Assembly (NCBI RefSeq): GCF_016907535.1 | Contig: NZ_JAFBCF010000001.1 | Coordinates: 3,782,001 to 3,846,000 of the forward strand | Reading direction: 5' to 3' | Length of the DNA: 64,000 bases | From: Microlunatus panaciterrae | GTDB lineage: Bacteria; Actinomycetota; Actinomycetes; Propionibacteriales; Propionibacteriaceae | Part shown: piece by piece, positions 26,719 through 36,126 of the stretch | Layout of the letters: every line of letters starts with the position of its first letter | How positions within the stretch are numbered: position 1 is the first letter of the stretch | Translations under genes and position numbers: made by a program | The notes under the pieces: model-generated | What the model was told of the DNA's origin: nothing | The model's database searches: none | What the model saw: only the letters and a program-made list of their open reading frames with translations

Positions 26719-26985
26719 GCTGATGGCTCCTTTGGCTCTTGATGTCGCGGGGGGACCTGGCGAAGGTTCAACGACGGTTCACGCCGGCTGACCAGCGCTT
26801 CTCTGTCCCAATCCCTCATCGGGGCCTCTGGCCGCCTCTTTGTCTTCAATAGTCTTCGCCGCCAGGACCGCCCTGTCAAGCAATTTTGGAAATTGAGTTC
26901 CGATGGGCGAAAACGGTGAGGGTGACCGTCGATCTGGAGGCAGGAAGGTGGATGCGCAGGTGACGCCGCGTGCCCACATGGTGCG
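26719..26985. promoter_or_regulatory. Upstream region of the importer/catabolic operon
   Basis: About 270 bp between the binding-protein start and the IS481-like remnant. The operon promoter should lie here, reading leftward. I find no obvious operator palindrome or regulator gene adjacent; the closest regulator is the broken IclR at 11-12 kb. Confidence 0.35.
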
Positions 26986-26989
26986 TGAC

Positions 26990-27490
26990 GCGGTGGACCA
27001 CCGACGTCCACGGGCACCGGGCCATCGCCGCCGGAAGGAAGCTGCGGACGCTGTAAGAGGACGCACCGTGACCCGGGCGGCTGCACCGTCTCGGCCTGTC
27101 GCAGCACCGGTTCCTCGACCGGTGCGGGATCCCAACCGCAGACGGGGCCACATCACCGCCCGCTGGCCCGGCCACATGCCCACCTGACCGGACGAAGGTG
27201 GGGCGGATCGCCGATGGCGGCGGCTGGCAGGGCCACGGCCGCGCCTCCAGCCAACACCGGCAGCAAACCGCGCCAAGAACGGCGGCGTCCGGCGCGGCTA
27301 CGTCCACCTGCACTCGATCGTTGTCGACTTCTCCCGGCACGCCTACACCGAACCCTGCCCGACGAGAAGGAAACCAAAGCCGCGGCGCTCCTGGGCCCCG
27401 GGTGAAGGTCTCGTTCGCCGTCCACGGCATCACCCACCTTCACCGGATCGTGACCGACAGCGGCACCCGCTACCGTTCCGGACATCACCG
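26990..27490 (+). mobile_element. IS481-family transposase remnant
   Basis: Scattered plus-strand frames match IS481 transposases in order: R-I-A-D-G-G-G-W (27197 on), R-R-G-Y-V-H-L-H-S-I-V (about 27290), Y-T-E-P-x-P-D-E-K (27345), and H-G-I-T-H-L-H-R-I-V-T-D-S-G-T (27425-27470). The last holds part of the DDE catalytic core. At least three frameshifts break it, and no inverted repeats were found. Not functional. Confidence 0.7.
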
Positions 27491-27499
27491 AATGGGAAG

Positions 27500-27750
27500 G
27501 TCGCGATGGCATGGTGCTACACCTTCTCCCTCGTGGCCGACGTGTTCTCCCAGCGCATCCTCGGCTGGGCCGTCGCAGCGACCATGATCGACCGGCTGGT
27601 CCAGGGCCACCCAATCGGCGAACGACTGATTCACCACGGCGACGACGGATCATGATCTTCGTCAATGAGGTCGGGGAGTCTCTGGCACACAACGGAATCC
27701 TGACCTCAATCGGCTCCGCCGAGCGGCCCGATCCCGTGACTGATCGCGGG
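27500..27750 (+). mobile_element. IS3-family transposase (OrfB) remnant
   Basis: The frame W-C-Y-T-F-S-L-V-A-D-V-F-S-Q-R-I-L-G-W (27509-27565), followed after a frame change by I-H-H-G-D-D-G-S and N-G-I-L-T-S-I-G-S, matches the integrase core of IS3-type OrfB. It is truncated on both sides and directly joined to the IS481 relic, so one element landed in or recombined with the other. Confidence 0.65.
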
Positions 27751-27871
27751 CATCCAGAGAGATGGGATGTCAACCCCACCGTTGATCTGACACTTCTCTC
27801 GCGGTGGGGGAGTGGCGTGCTGATGCGATCCTTGACACACTTTCGTTAGCTTTCTCAGGAGGGGACTGGCC

Positions 27872-29212
27872 ATGGTGCAGCAGCAAGCTCATTGGTTCGA
27901 TTCGGCAGGTCTGGGAGTGTTCCTCCACTGGGACGCGGCCAGCCAGGCCGGGTGGGAGATCTCTTGGCCCATGGTCGGTGGCGTGTTCTCGTTGCCCAAT
28001 GGTCAGCAGGTCGGCGCCGAGGAGTACCACGCGCTGAGCAGGACGTTCTCCCCAGAGAGATGGGACGCCCGTGCAGTTGCTCGGCTGCTGGTGGAGTGGG
28101 GGGCAGGGTATGCGGTGTTGACGGCTAAGCATCACAACGGCTTCGCCCTTTTCGACACGCGACTGTCCGACCATTCCATCATGCAGGCGCCATACGGCCG
28201 TGACATCGTTCGGGAGTTCGTCGAGGCACTCCGCGCCGAGGGTCTCCGTGTCGGGCTCTACTTCTCCTTGTCCGACTGGCACCACCCTGACTATCCAGCC
28301 TGGCGGGACGACATGCGGCCCTACGTTTTGGGTGAATCACCGCCCCGTCCTGATCCCGAGGCCTGGCGCCGCTACCGGACCTTTATGCACGGTCAAGTCC
28401 GCGAGCTGTTGTCAAACTACGGCCAGATCGACCTGCTGTGGTTCGACGGTCAGTGGGAGCGGACGCCGGAGGAGTGGGATGTGGATGGCCTCAATGCCAT
28501 AATTCGCCAGTTACAGCCGAACATCCTGGTGAACGATCGCCTGCCCCTTCACGGCGACTATGCAACCCCCGAACAGTTCGTCCCGAGCGTGCCGTTGGAC
28601 GGACGATGGGAGACGTGCATGACCATGAATGAGTCCTGGGGCTATAACCCCACCGATACCGACTACAAGTCCGTTGCCGAGATCCTGAGAACCCTGGTCG
28701 AAACCCGGTCGCGCGGGGGCAACCTGCTGCTCAATCTCAGCCCGACGGGGGACGGTTCGCTGCCCAGTGAACAAGTGGAGCGAATGACGGCGGTCGCTGA
28801 GTGGATGTCCAGCAACGGGGAGTCAGTCCGTGACGTCAGGCCGGGGCTGCAGCCGTGGCAGTTCTATGGTCCCTCAACGCAGTCGGGCTCGAAGACGTAC
28901 GCGTTTCTTGTGATGCATCCTGTGGACAAGGTGACGGTCCGCGGAGTGCGTACCAGCAAGGTCAGTTCAGTCACGGAACTGGCGTCTGGCCGGGAGCTGG
29001 CGTGGGGTGTTCGACTGCCTATCCTCGAGCAGCGGGTCCCCGATCCGGTCGGTGAGCTGGTGATCACCGTGCCCAAGGATGTGCTGAACCCGTACGTCAC
29101 CGTCGTCGTTATCGAGGGCGACCAGGCGTGTAGTCCCCGCGATCCGCGGGACGAGAAGCGGATACTTTCGACAGATCATGGCACGTCCGCCGACGCCGGT
29201 TCAGGTGTGTAG
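27872..29212 (+). CDS. Alpha-L-fucosidase, GH29
   Basis: 446 residues. AGGAGGGG lies 8 nt before the ATG. The GH29 hallmark segments are G-V-F-L-H-W (15-20), K-H-H-N-G-F-A-L-F (86-94) and L-L-W-F-D-G-Q-W, in which Asp192 is the expected nucleophile. N-E-S-W-G-Y and G-G-N-L-L-L-N follow. No signal peptide or anchor, so it acts inside the cell on imported fucosides. It is on the opposite strand from the ABC locus and separated from it by IS relics; whether they share a substrate is unknown. Confidence 0.92.
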   Translation: MVQQQAHWFDSAGLGVFLHWDAASQAGWEISWPMVGGVFSLPNGQQVGAEEYHALSRTFSPERWDARAVARLLVEWGAGYAVLTAKHHNGFALFDTRLSDHSIMQAPYGRDIVREFVEALRAEGLRVGLYFSLSDWHHPDYPAWRDDMRPYVLGESPPRPDPEAWRRYRTFMHGQVRELLSNYGQIDLLWFDGQWERTPEEWDVDGLNAIIRQLQPNILVNDRLPLHGDYATPEQFVPSVPLDGRWETCMTMNESWGYNPTDTDYKSVAEILRTLVETRSRGGNLLLNLSPTGDGSLPSEQVERMTAVAEWMSSNGESVRDVRPGLQPWQFYGPSTQSGSKTYAFLVMHPVDKVTVRGVRTSKVSSVTELASGRELAWGVRLPILEQRVPDPVGELVITVPKDVLNPYVTVVVIEGDQACSPRDPRDEKRILSTDHGTSADAGSGV

Positions 29213-29722
29213 CAGGAGATGCGTTGGCGCGTCAGGTCGATGAGCCGAATCCCTCCTCGCTCACGGTCACGCACGAGGACTTCGTCGTTGTGACTCGCAG
29301 GATTGAACTTTCAGCCAGGGGGTGGGGCATGGCAGGTATCTCGACCGTAGTGTGACGCTCAGTGTTGGCGTGGCTGCTGGCTGGCGCGATCCCGTTCGTC
29401 GGGTGTCCTGTGGGGGCCGTCGGGCGATCATGACCCTGCACGGTGGCGTGTTGATTCGCTTGGCCAGGCGCGCCGAGACGATCAGAGGCGGTAGACCGAC
29501 GTCACGCTGAACCTCAGTACACGAGCCGCATGATGACCAGTCGATGCCGGCCGATGCGGAGGACGTTCACGATGAGGCCGGTGACGGCTCGGCCAGATCA
29601 TCGTCGTCACCCCATCGAGAAAGCGGGCGCTGGCGACTTCGCGTTGATGCCCGCGCCGGGACTTTCGACCCTGTCCGACTGGCTGCTGTCGCAGCAGGCT
29701 GGGTTGAGAAGGGAGATCGGCG
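29213..29722. other. Intergenic region with no recognised gene
   Basis: 510 bp between the fucosidase and the DDN-like gene. Short plus-strand frames have poor composition and no family resemblance. I see no terminator hairpin with a T run. Confidence 0.5.
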
Positions 29723-30133
29723 ATGGTCTATCGGAAGCCACCGGTCCTCACCCGGCGTCTGGTCAATCCGCTCGTGAGCCGTCTGCATCCGCGGGGAGTG
29801 GAGACCCTCACTGTGAGGGGACGCCGGACCGGCCGCGCGCATCGAGTGCCTGTTCTCCCGGTGCAGATCGGCATTCGGCGCTACCTGGTCGCGCCGTACG
29901 GCGAGAGCGACTGGGTGCGCAACCTGCGGGCGTGCGGCGAGGGCGAGCTCACTAGTCCTCATGGTCGTGCGTCCTTTCGTGCTCATGAGGTGCCCTTAGA
30001 AGAGCGAGCGGCCGTCATCGAGGCCTACCGGCGCAAGGCGGGGCTTACCGTAGATCGTCTCTTTCGCGCGATGCCCGACCCCGGGTCGCACCCCGTATTC
30101 GTCCTCGACACCTCCAACGAGGCCCCCGCGTAG
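29723..30133 (+). CDS. Deazaflavin (F420)-dependent nitroreductase-like protein (DDN family)
   Basis: 136 residues; AGAAGGGAG precedes the ATG. The split-barrel pattern L-T-V-R-G-R-R-T-G-R-x-H-R-V-P-V-L-P followed by R-Y-L-V-A-P-Y-G-E-S-D-W-V-R-N-L is the F420-binding signature of the DDN family. It probably uses F420H2 to reduce quinones, nitro compounds or other electrophiles. This fits the F420 biosynthesis gene at 52.5 kb. It stands alone on the plus strand. Confidence 0.88.
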   Translation: MVYRKPPVLTRRLVNPLVSRLHPRGVETLTVRGRRTGRAHRVPVLPVQIGIRRYLVAPYGESDWVRNLRACGEGELTSPHGRASFRAHEVPLEERAAVIEAYRRKAGLTVDRLFRAMPDPGSHPVFVLDTSNEAPA

Positions 30134-30616
30134 GCGTCACTGAATCATGTCCTTGCTGCGTGTGGTGGAGCATCAGCATGTGGCGCTAAAGGGCGCTCTG
30201 TGACCGTGTCTCGCAGCGCTCCGGCGACCGTCCCGATGTGCGGCGCGGGCTGTCGGTTCAACGGACTCTTAAGACTGTGCTGAGCCGCATCAGCGGCTCA
30301 TCCTCCAGGTCGCTGTTACGGGGCCCAGATCCTCCTGATGATCGACTCGCATCAGGTGGATACGGCCCGATGTCCCGAATCAGACGACCTACTCCACGCA
30401 TGGACGTGTCGGGCCGCTAATAGAGTCCGCATAAGAGCCAGTCACAGAGAACAGTGGCGAAAGCTGCAGTTCTCTGAGCGGCGGTCGGGGCGAAGCGCCG
30501 CTTAATGGAGAAGAGTCCGCCCGGCGATCTCGCCTTGAGATGTGCGTGAGTGGGGGAGCAGTACCTAGTTGATCTCGGGCCCATGCGTCTAGATAGGACT
30601 GTGACAGACTGGTCGA
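30134..30616. other. Intergenic region, one small hairpin
   Basis: 483 bp without a credible gene. TGAGCCGC-ATCA-GCGGCTCA (30281-30300) is a perfect 8-bp hairpin without a T run. Otherwise nothing recognised. Confidence 0.45.
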
Positions 30617-31243
30617 ATGCCTGATGAGACTCCAGGCGTGACGCTTTCCGATGGCGTGGTCACACTGCGGCCTTGGTCGAGAGACGACGCCTGGTTCATG
30701 GCGGAAGCCCACGCGGACCCGGCAATCCAACGCTACAACGGTAGCCACGACCGACTTGGATACCCGACTCCGCAGATGACGATCAAAGACGCGGAGATCA
30801 TCATCGACCAACTCGTGTTGAGTTGGCAGGCGTTCGCTGCGACTGGGACACCCTCCGTTGCGTTCGCAATCCAGGACACGGGATCTGGCGAATTGCTCGG
30901 CGCCTGCGGCGTCGACGACTGGACCGCAGAGGATGTAGCACAGTTCGGCTACTGGATCGCACCAAGTGCGAGAGGACGCGGCTACGCGACTCGTGCGGCC
31001 ATCCTCCTTACGCGCTGGTTGTTCGAGCGGGGAGCAGCTCGCGTCTTCTTAACGGTCGTCGCCGGCAATCAGAGTTCAGTGGCTGTGGCTCGCCGAGCCG
31101 GGTTTGTGTATGAAGGAACGATGCGGGCCCAGAGCGTCTGGCAGGGCCAGCGCCATGACGTGATGTGGTTCGCGGCGCTGCCGCTTGAGTGGGCAATGCG
31201 CCCACCGGACGAGAACACCGCGCGCGACAAGCCCTCGCAATAG
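30617..31243 (+). CDS. GNAT family N-acetyltransferase (RimJ/RimL-like)
   Basis: 208 residues. The strand V-T-L-R-P-W-S, the acceptor part, and the acetyl-CoA pyrophosphate loop A-R-G-R-G-Y-A-T-R-A are visible, followed by V-V-A-G-N-Q-S-S-V-A-V-A-R-R-A-G-F, the typical RimL C-terminal motif. It acetylates an amino group of a protein, peptide or small molecule. The ribosome-binding site is weak. Single gene; substrate unknown. Confidence 0.85.
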   Translation: MPDETPGVTLSDGVVTLRPWSRDDAWFMAEAHADPAIQRYNGSHDRLGYPTPQMTIKDAEIIIDQLVLSWQAFAATGTPSVAFAIQDTGSGELLGACGVDDWTAEDVAQFGYWIAPSARGRGYATRAAILLTRWLFERGAARVFLTVVAGNQSSVAVARRAGFVYEGTMRAQSVWQGQRHDVMWFAALPLEWAMRPPDENTARDKPSQ

Positions 31244-31437
31244 GGCGAGTCTCGGCCTGAGCCTGATGGTTGCAGGGGACGCAGGTGAGGACGTCTGGCC
31301 CGCCTGAGTACAGCCGGCCGTAGCGGCGTGGGATCACGGTCCAGCCGGTCAAGTCGGCCCCGGGCAGCCCGTCAGTGGGGCGCGAGAACTGTCAGCTGCC
31401 GGTTTGGCTGCTTGCAGGTTCATTCGCCTGCCGAGCG

Positions 31438-32169
31438 TTATCCCTCCCAGATACGACCGCCGCCGAGCAGTTGCCGACGGTCGCCGGTTGCCCGCTCGAC
31501 GAGCTCCGCGGCCGGCCGGTACCCCTCCCACGGCTGCACCCAGCTGGGACCGTAGTTGAAGTACATGTTGGCCCGGACTCGTCCGCTCTGGTTGAGGTTG
31601 CCGGCGTGCAGGCAGGCTTCGCTGAACACGAGCAGATCACCTGCCTCGACGATCACCTCCTGCGTTCCTGGTGGCCCGGCTTGCTCGCTGTAGCTCGGCG
31701 GCTCGATCAGAGACTTGTGGCTGCCTGGGACGATGCGAGTGGGGCCGTCGCCGGGCCCGCAGTCGGTCAAGTACCAAATGCACTTGACCATGGTGCAGTG
31801 AAAGCCGGCAGCGTCGAGCGCATAACCGTAGGTGCCGATCCCACGGTGCCAGCCTTGCACCTTGTTGTTGCGAGGCGTGAGTTCGACGTCGTTGTCGATG
31901 AGGATGCCCGGCTCGCCGACAATTTCCTGCACCAGCGGAAGGCTGACCGGATGGTCGACGAGCTCGAGAAACATTGGGTCGCGGTTGATCGCCTGCACGC
32001 GGATCTGATCGAGCGGCTCACCGTCGCTGGTCCAGCGTTCGGCGGGAAGATCTTGCCGGGCAAGTCGGTAGATTCCGTCGCGGTAGCGAGCCACCTCCTC
32101 GGCTGTCAGGGCGGATCGGACGACAATAAAGCCGTTGAGATCGAACAGGAATCGCTGTTCGTCGGTCAT
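31438..32169 (-). CDS. Phytanoyl-CoA dioxygenase (PhyH)-like protein with HxG motif
   Basis: 243 residues from the ATG at 32169, chosen because M-T-D-E-Q-R-F-L-F-D-L-N-G is the usual family start; ATG 32196 and an upstream start at 32310 are possible. The cupin core has W-H108-R-G110, Y-L-T-D-C-G-P-G-D-G, V-P-G-S-H-K-S, the distal His188 (C-L-H-A-G-N) and Arg (R-V-R-A-N). In classic Fe(II)/2-oxoglutarate enzymes the first box is H-x-D/E; here it is H-x-G, so one iron ligand is missing. It may be a halogenase-like or otherwise altered enzyme. Not in an operon. Confidence 0.82.
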   Translation of the reverse strand: MTDEQRFLFDLNGFIVVRSALTAEEVARYRDGIYRLARQDLPAERWTSDGEPLDQIRVQAINRDPMFLELVDHPVSLPLVQEIVGEPGILIDNDVELTPRNNKVQGWHRGIGTYGYALDAAGFHCTMVKCIWYLTDCGPGDGPTRIVPGSHKSLIEPPSYSEQAGPPGTQEVIVEAGDLLVFSEACLHAGNLNQSGRVRANMYFNYGPSWVQPWEGYRPAAELVERATGDRRQLLGGGRIWEG

Positions 32170-32452
32170 GGCCTGGGTGAGCTCGTTAGCCGGCATGCGT
32201 GCGAAGATACCATCGGTGCGGGCGCTCGCTTTAGCGGGCAAACTCGGCTTCAGCGGTCCTGTCACTTCGAGGTTGACGTCACCAGGAAAACCGGGCCCGA
32301 CGGTCGCCAACCGTGTGTCACCCCGACCGCTTCATCGATGGCAGCACCGTCCCAGCTTAGGCAGGACCTTCGTCCCTCCCGAGATGCGCATCTGGACCTG
32401 CATCCTGAGGAACACAGTTCCTCAAACAACCACCAAGCAGCCAGGAGTGATC

Positions 32453-32665
32453 ATGAACAAGCCCACAGTCCTCTCGACGGTCGTTGTGAGGGCCACCGCC
32501 GCCCTGGTGCTGTTGGCGTCACCTGCGGCCACTGCCCAAGCTGAGCAGACCGGCCGGGACTTCGGTCACCACGTCGCCGGCTGTGCCCAGACACTGGGCA
32601 TGAGTGGATCCCACAACCCCGGAATGCACCAAGGACTCTCAGACTGGGACGGGATGCCCTGCTGA
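32453..32665 (+). CDS. Small secreted Cys/His-rich protein
   Basis: 70 residues; AGGAGT precedes the ATG. A clear signal peptide (K-P-T ... hydrophobic core ... A-T-A-Q-A cleavage near residue 30). The mature part of about 40 residues is rich in Gly, His and Met, with two Cys that could form a disulfide (G-C-A-Q-T-L-G and the C-terminal D-G-M-P-C). The H-N-P-G-M-H-Q-G motif recalls small exported actinobacterial proteins of unknown function. Confidence 0.7.
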   Translation: MNKPTVLSTVVVRATAALVLLASPAATAQAEQTGRDFGHHVAGCAQTLGMSGSHNPGMHQGLSDWDGMPC

Positions 32666-33409
32666 GGAAGGGCTACCCCTGGCCACTCACCGGTTCGGTG
32701 CCATGAGGAACGCTCAGTGTCTGATTTGGCCAACTTCGGAGTCACCCTTGATTCCGATACTCGGACCCGCACGCACGACCCCCCGACCTGCGGTCTGCCT
32801 GGGGTCGCCCAGCAGAACGTCGCTACTGCCCTTGTCAGGGATGAAGAGCCGGTATCGCACAGGTCCGCGCTTGAGATCACCCCGGACGCTGGCTGAACCT
32901 TGCAGAGCTCTGGCTCGAGATCATGACCTCGAGCCGTCCCGGTTGCACTTTCAGCTCCCTCCGCGATTTCATCATCAGGGACCGGAAATTCATCGGCGGC
33001 TGGAAGGGCCCCAATCAACTGCCGGGCCGGGGCCTGAGGCTGGGCGCTGGGATGGTGACAGCGCGACCACGACTGTGCGTTTGCCTGCGGCACCGGTCGG
33101 AATCATGTCGACGGCGCTGACTTCGACCCGCATCGTGGTGGCGCCTGCGGCGGTCAGTGCTGCCTGGATTGCACTTCGCGTCGCCGCCCAGTCAAATCTC
33201 CCGTCCGGGGATGCGACCAACAGATGTAGGTGGTGTTGTCGTGTCGGGGCCGCCGACGAGTACCACGCGCGCCAAGACGTGCTAGGAAGCGCCCACAGGA
33301 TTCGACGCTAGGACGCCTCCGTGGGTTGGGTCTCATCGACGCTGTCCACAACATTCCGGGCGGCGCAGCCGAAGGCCGTTTCACAACGGAGCTCGCGACG
33401 CTCTGGTGC
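32666..33409. other. Decay zone between the small secreted protein and the CPBP protease
   Basis: 744 bp with no intact gene. A plus-strand F-I-I-R-D-R-K-F string near 32970 vaguely recalls an IS integrase core. The minus-strand fragment at 32990-33235 is listed separately. Confidence 0.4.
32990..33235 (-). pseudogene. Possible C-terminal fragment of an adenylate-forming enzyme (phenylacetate-CoA ligase/F390 synthetase-like)
   Basis: A minus-strand frame reads H-L-H-L-L-V-A-S-P, F-D-W-A-A-T-R-S-A-I-Q-A-A-L, then V-R/E-V-S-A-V-D-M-I-P ... G-A-A-G-K-R-T-V-V-V-A. This resembles the final domain of phenylacetate-CoA ligase/coenzyme F390 synthetase-type proteins (I-P-R-T ... G-G-K). No start, no catalytic part. 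Could also be chance. Confidence 0.3.
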
Positions 33410-34315
33410 TCATCGGCTGACCCGAGCCCGCATCCTGAGGTGATCGAACCCGGATCGTGAGCGCCCTCTGGGATTGGCCGCTGCGACCGCGGCCACGAGG
33501 ACCCACAGCGTGGCCCCGAAGACCAGGTTGAAGATCAAATCGGGTACCCCCACCATCGCCGAGGAGCTGGCAAGCAGGGCGCTGGTGGTGATCGGTAGGT
33601 GCATCAGCATTGCCATCAGCACGCTTTGGGTACGGTCGTAGACCCAGACCATGAGCACCCGGTAGGGCAGCAGAATCGAGAAGGTCATGACGGGCAGGTA
33701 GAGCGCCAGCGGGATAGCGCCCCGGTCGGTTGCCAGGTAGATCGGTGAGTGCAGCAGGCACCATGGCAGCCCGACGAGGAGTCCAGTGGCTAGCAGTCCA
33801 TGCCGCTCGCGGTGTTCATGAGTGGCGAACCCCGTCCAGCCAATCTCTTCGAAGAAGGCGGCGACAATTCCCGCCAGGAGAGCGGCCATCAGCAGGCTCG
33901 CCTTGTCCTGCGCTGTAAGGATGTCGGGAAGGAAGGCCTCTGTGGTGAGCCAGAACGGCAAGAGGATCGCCGTCTGCAGAAGGGGGGCGGTCAGTAGTGC
34001 CACGGCATACCAGCGAAGGCCCACCCGCCACCGGAACGACCGCGATCGGAGGTCGCGCAGGCCCGCCTTTCCGAGGGCGACGGCGATCACCACGATGCCG
34101 GCCAGGGCGTAGCAGACTGGACCGGCCAGGACGTTGGTCACATACATGATGGGACCCATCTCTGCCGGGGAGGTCACCTGGGCGCCACTGCCGCTGCCCA
34201 GCAGGGCAATCGGCACGGGGACGAGTGTGAGCAGAGCCAACACCAGAACGTAGAAGGTCAGCACTGTATGCCTCTGAATGAAGGCACGCACGGATCGATA
34301 AGTCCTTGTCACCAT
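33410..34315 (-). CDS. CPBP family intramembrane metalloprotease
   Basis: 301 residues from ATG 34315; a longer in-frame start at 34570 would add an unlikely 85-residue leader. About eight transmembrane segments. The CPBP (Abi/Rce1-like) motifs are F-F-E-E-I-G-W-T-G-F (double Glu box), L-L-H-S-P-I-Y-L and M-L-M-H-L-P-I-T. Members cleave prenylated or other membrane substrates, or serve in bacteriocin self-protection. The substrate is unknown and no bacteriocin gene is seen nearby. Confidence 0.85.
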   Translation of the reverse strand: MVTRTYRSVRAFIQRHTVLTFYVLVLALLTLVPVPIALLGSGSGAQVTSPAEMGPIMYVTNVLAGPVCYALAGIVVIAVALGKAGLRDLRSRSFRWRVGLRWYAVALLTAPLLQTAILLPFWLTTEAFLPDILTAQDKASLLMAALLAGIVAAFFEEIGWTGFATHEHRERHGLLATGLLVGLPWCLLHSPIYLATDRGAIPLALYLPVMTFSILLPYRVLMVWVYDRTQSVLMAMLMHLPITTSALLASSSAMVGVPDLIFNLVFGATLWVLVAAVAAANPRGRSRSGFDHLRMRARVSR

Positions 34316-34608
34316 GGCTGCGAACCTGCCTTTCCCTATCCCCTTCGCGTCACCAGTGGCCGGCGTAGCCGATCCCTGCACCCGTCGGGTTCCGGATGCC
34401 GACGTTTCTTCCTGTAGGTAGCACTTTGGAGCGATCCACCTGATCATTCGTTGGGCCTCAAGGGAGGGCGACTCATCGAAGTCTGTACCGATGCTGGCGA
34501 GTTTCTTCCCGCGTTCCCAGGGGCCAAAGGTCCCAGAGCGAGAATGCCGGTGATTGTCTGGCCGCGACATCGTGCCGCGGACTGTGACTGCTCCACTTCA
34601 GACACGCT

Positions 34609-34917
34609 TCAACCGGGCGGAATTGCTGGACATCCGGTCTTGGCTGCAATGGCGGTGGTTCTCGATCTGGCTCTAGCGGCGAAGGTACTGAGCCGGCGGC
34701 TTGCGACATGGGCGCGCAGGGCGGCGTACACCATGATGCGCTGGTTCGCGCTGGTACCGATGTCGGTTGCCGCCTTCGGCGCTGGTTCAACGATGCCGAC
34801 ATCCTCAACCCATGATCGACGATAGGACTGTCCGCCGATCCGAGTGCCATGACGCGTCCAGGTCACGGTCTCGGGGCCGCGAGCGCCCGGCCCGAGGTCG
34901 CGGATCGTGACGGCCAT
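34609..34917 (-). CDS. Short hypothetical protein, probably a truncated gene
   Basis: 102 codons starting 15 nt after the restored stop of the frameshifted toroid protein. The first 25 codons (M-A-V-T-I-R-D-L-G-P-G-A-R-G-P-E-T-V-T-W) have the strong G/C third-position bias of native genes here; the rest does not. I read it as the 5' remnant of the next gene of that former operon. Family not recognised. Confidence 0.3.
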   Translation of the reverse strand: MAVTIRDLGPGARGPETVTWTRHGTRIGGQSYRRSWVEDVGIVEPAPKAATDIGTSANQRIMVYAALRAHVASRRLSTFAARARSRTTAIAAKTGCPAIPPG

Positions 34918-34932
34918 GGTTCGCGGTTCTGC

Positions 34933-35942
34933 CTACGGCTGGGCGTCGATGGACCGGCCGGCGGCGCTCAGCACAACGGCCGCCCGAGCGCTGATCCATG
35001 GGTTCATCCGTCGACGGCTGACACCGCCCAGTCCACCAACGACCGCTGGCTCGGCACCATGGCTCGCGTTGCCCTGTAGTAGCGGTGCTCGGCCGGAAAG
35101 CCGCCGTCGGGGAGGCGCTTGCTCTCCAACAGCTCAAGGGCCTCGCTGCACCGATCATCCCGGACCCGACCCGCCTCAGCGACCACGACGAGCGCGAACA
35201 AGATGTCGTAGTGCCAGTAGCAGGGGTAGTGAAGTTCGACAAATGACGGGTGGATGATCGCACCGTCGCCAATGCGGCGGTACAGCCGTCGCCGCAGAAA
35301 CATGGCTAGTGCCCGCTCCACCACCGCCAACGATCGCGGATCGGACCGCGTTCGGTTGTGCAGGGACAGCGCCCGGAGCGGGATGAGCGACTCGGTGAAC
35401 GAGGAGCACCGGCCGCTTGCATTCCGGTCGCAGTTCCATCCGCCGTCGGGCCACTGCGCCTGACGCAGTCGCTCGACGAGTGTCTCCACGCGTTCGTCGG
35501 CCAATCCCAATGTCAGAAGGGCCCACACGGCGTTTCCTTCAATTGACCCGTGCAGGCGAGGCAGGCCGTGGATCTTGCCTAGGCTGTCGAGGTACTCGGC
35601 AGAGAACAGCCATTGAAGGGTCTGTTCGCGCAGTGGGGTCAGGCTGTCATCGCCGGCGGGGTAGCCCAACTCGGCCAGCGTGACCAGCGTCCAGTGAGCC
35701 CCGTACCACTTCGCCCGGTAAGGGTGGGCGTCGATGGTGCCGTCCGCGCGTCGCTCTGATAACAGGGTGGCGACGCGTGGCGAGGCGCGAACCAGCTCCT
35801 GGAGCCCGGCAACTTCAGCCCCTTCGGCACCCTGCACCCCGGCGCGAACCTGCAGTCGGATCGATGGTTCGTCCGATCGCAGCAACACATCCAGCAGGCC
35901 GACTGCGCGGGGACCGTCCTCTTCAGCAGATGCCGACGACAT
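34933..35942 (-). pseudogene. Alpha/alpha-toroid (squalene-cyclase/prenyltransferase-like) protein with C-terminal frameshift
   Basis: The open frame from ATG 35942 to a stop at 35004 gives about 312 residues of helical repeats with W-P-D-G-G-W and L-P-D-G-G-F motifs, C-Y-W-H-Y-D and G-S-I-E-G-N. This is the terpenoid cyclase/protein prenyltransferase alpha-barrel pattern. At about 35020 the frame breaks after S-L-V-D-W: one base later the sequence continues G-V-S-R-R-R-M-N-P-W-I-S-A-R-A-A-V-V-L and stops naturally at 34933. So one base was lost near the end, or it is a sequencing error. The truncated form may still fold. No cyclase catalytic D-x-D-D seen; probably a non-terpene toroid protein. 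Confidence 0.65.
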
Positions 35943-36126
35943 GGCCCTCCGTCGTCCTGCCAGTGTGGCCCGCATCCACTTCTGCAACTTCCGGGGACGC
36001 TGGGAATCGATCTGAACGGGCCAGGGCACTCGTCGGCCGCGGAAACCGCATCCAGCTCTGGGACGACTCCGCGGCCGAGGTACAACTGCCTTGGCTCTGA
36101 CACCGAGACGCAATGGCCCACTGTAA

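Noticed and set aside
31250-31430. HNH-nuclease-like minus-strand fragment
   Set aside because: A frame with T-G-W-T-V-I-P-R-R-Y-G-R-L-Y and C-V-P-C-N-H looks protein-like, but it lacks a start, length and a certain family match.
33410-34315. Bacteriocin immunity cassette around the CPBP protease
   Set aside because: No small double-glycine peptide, export ATPase or modification enzyme is nearby.
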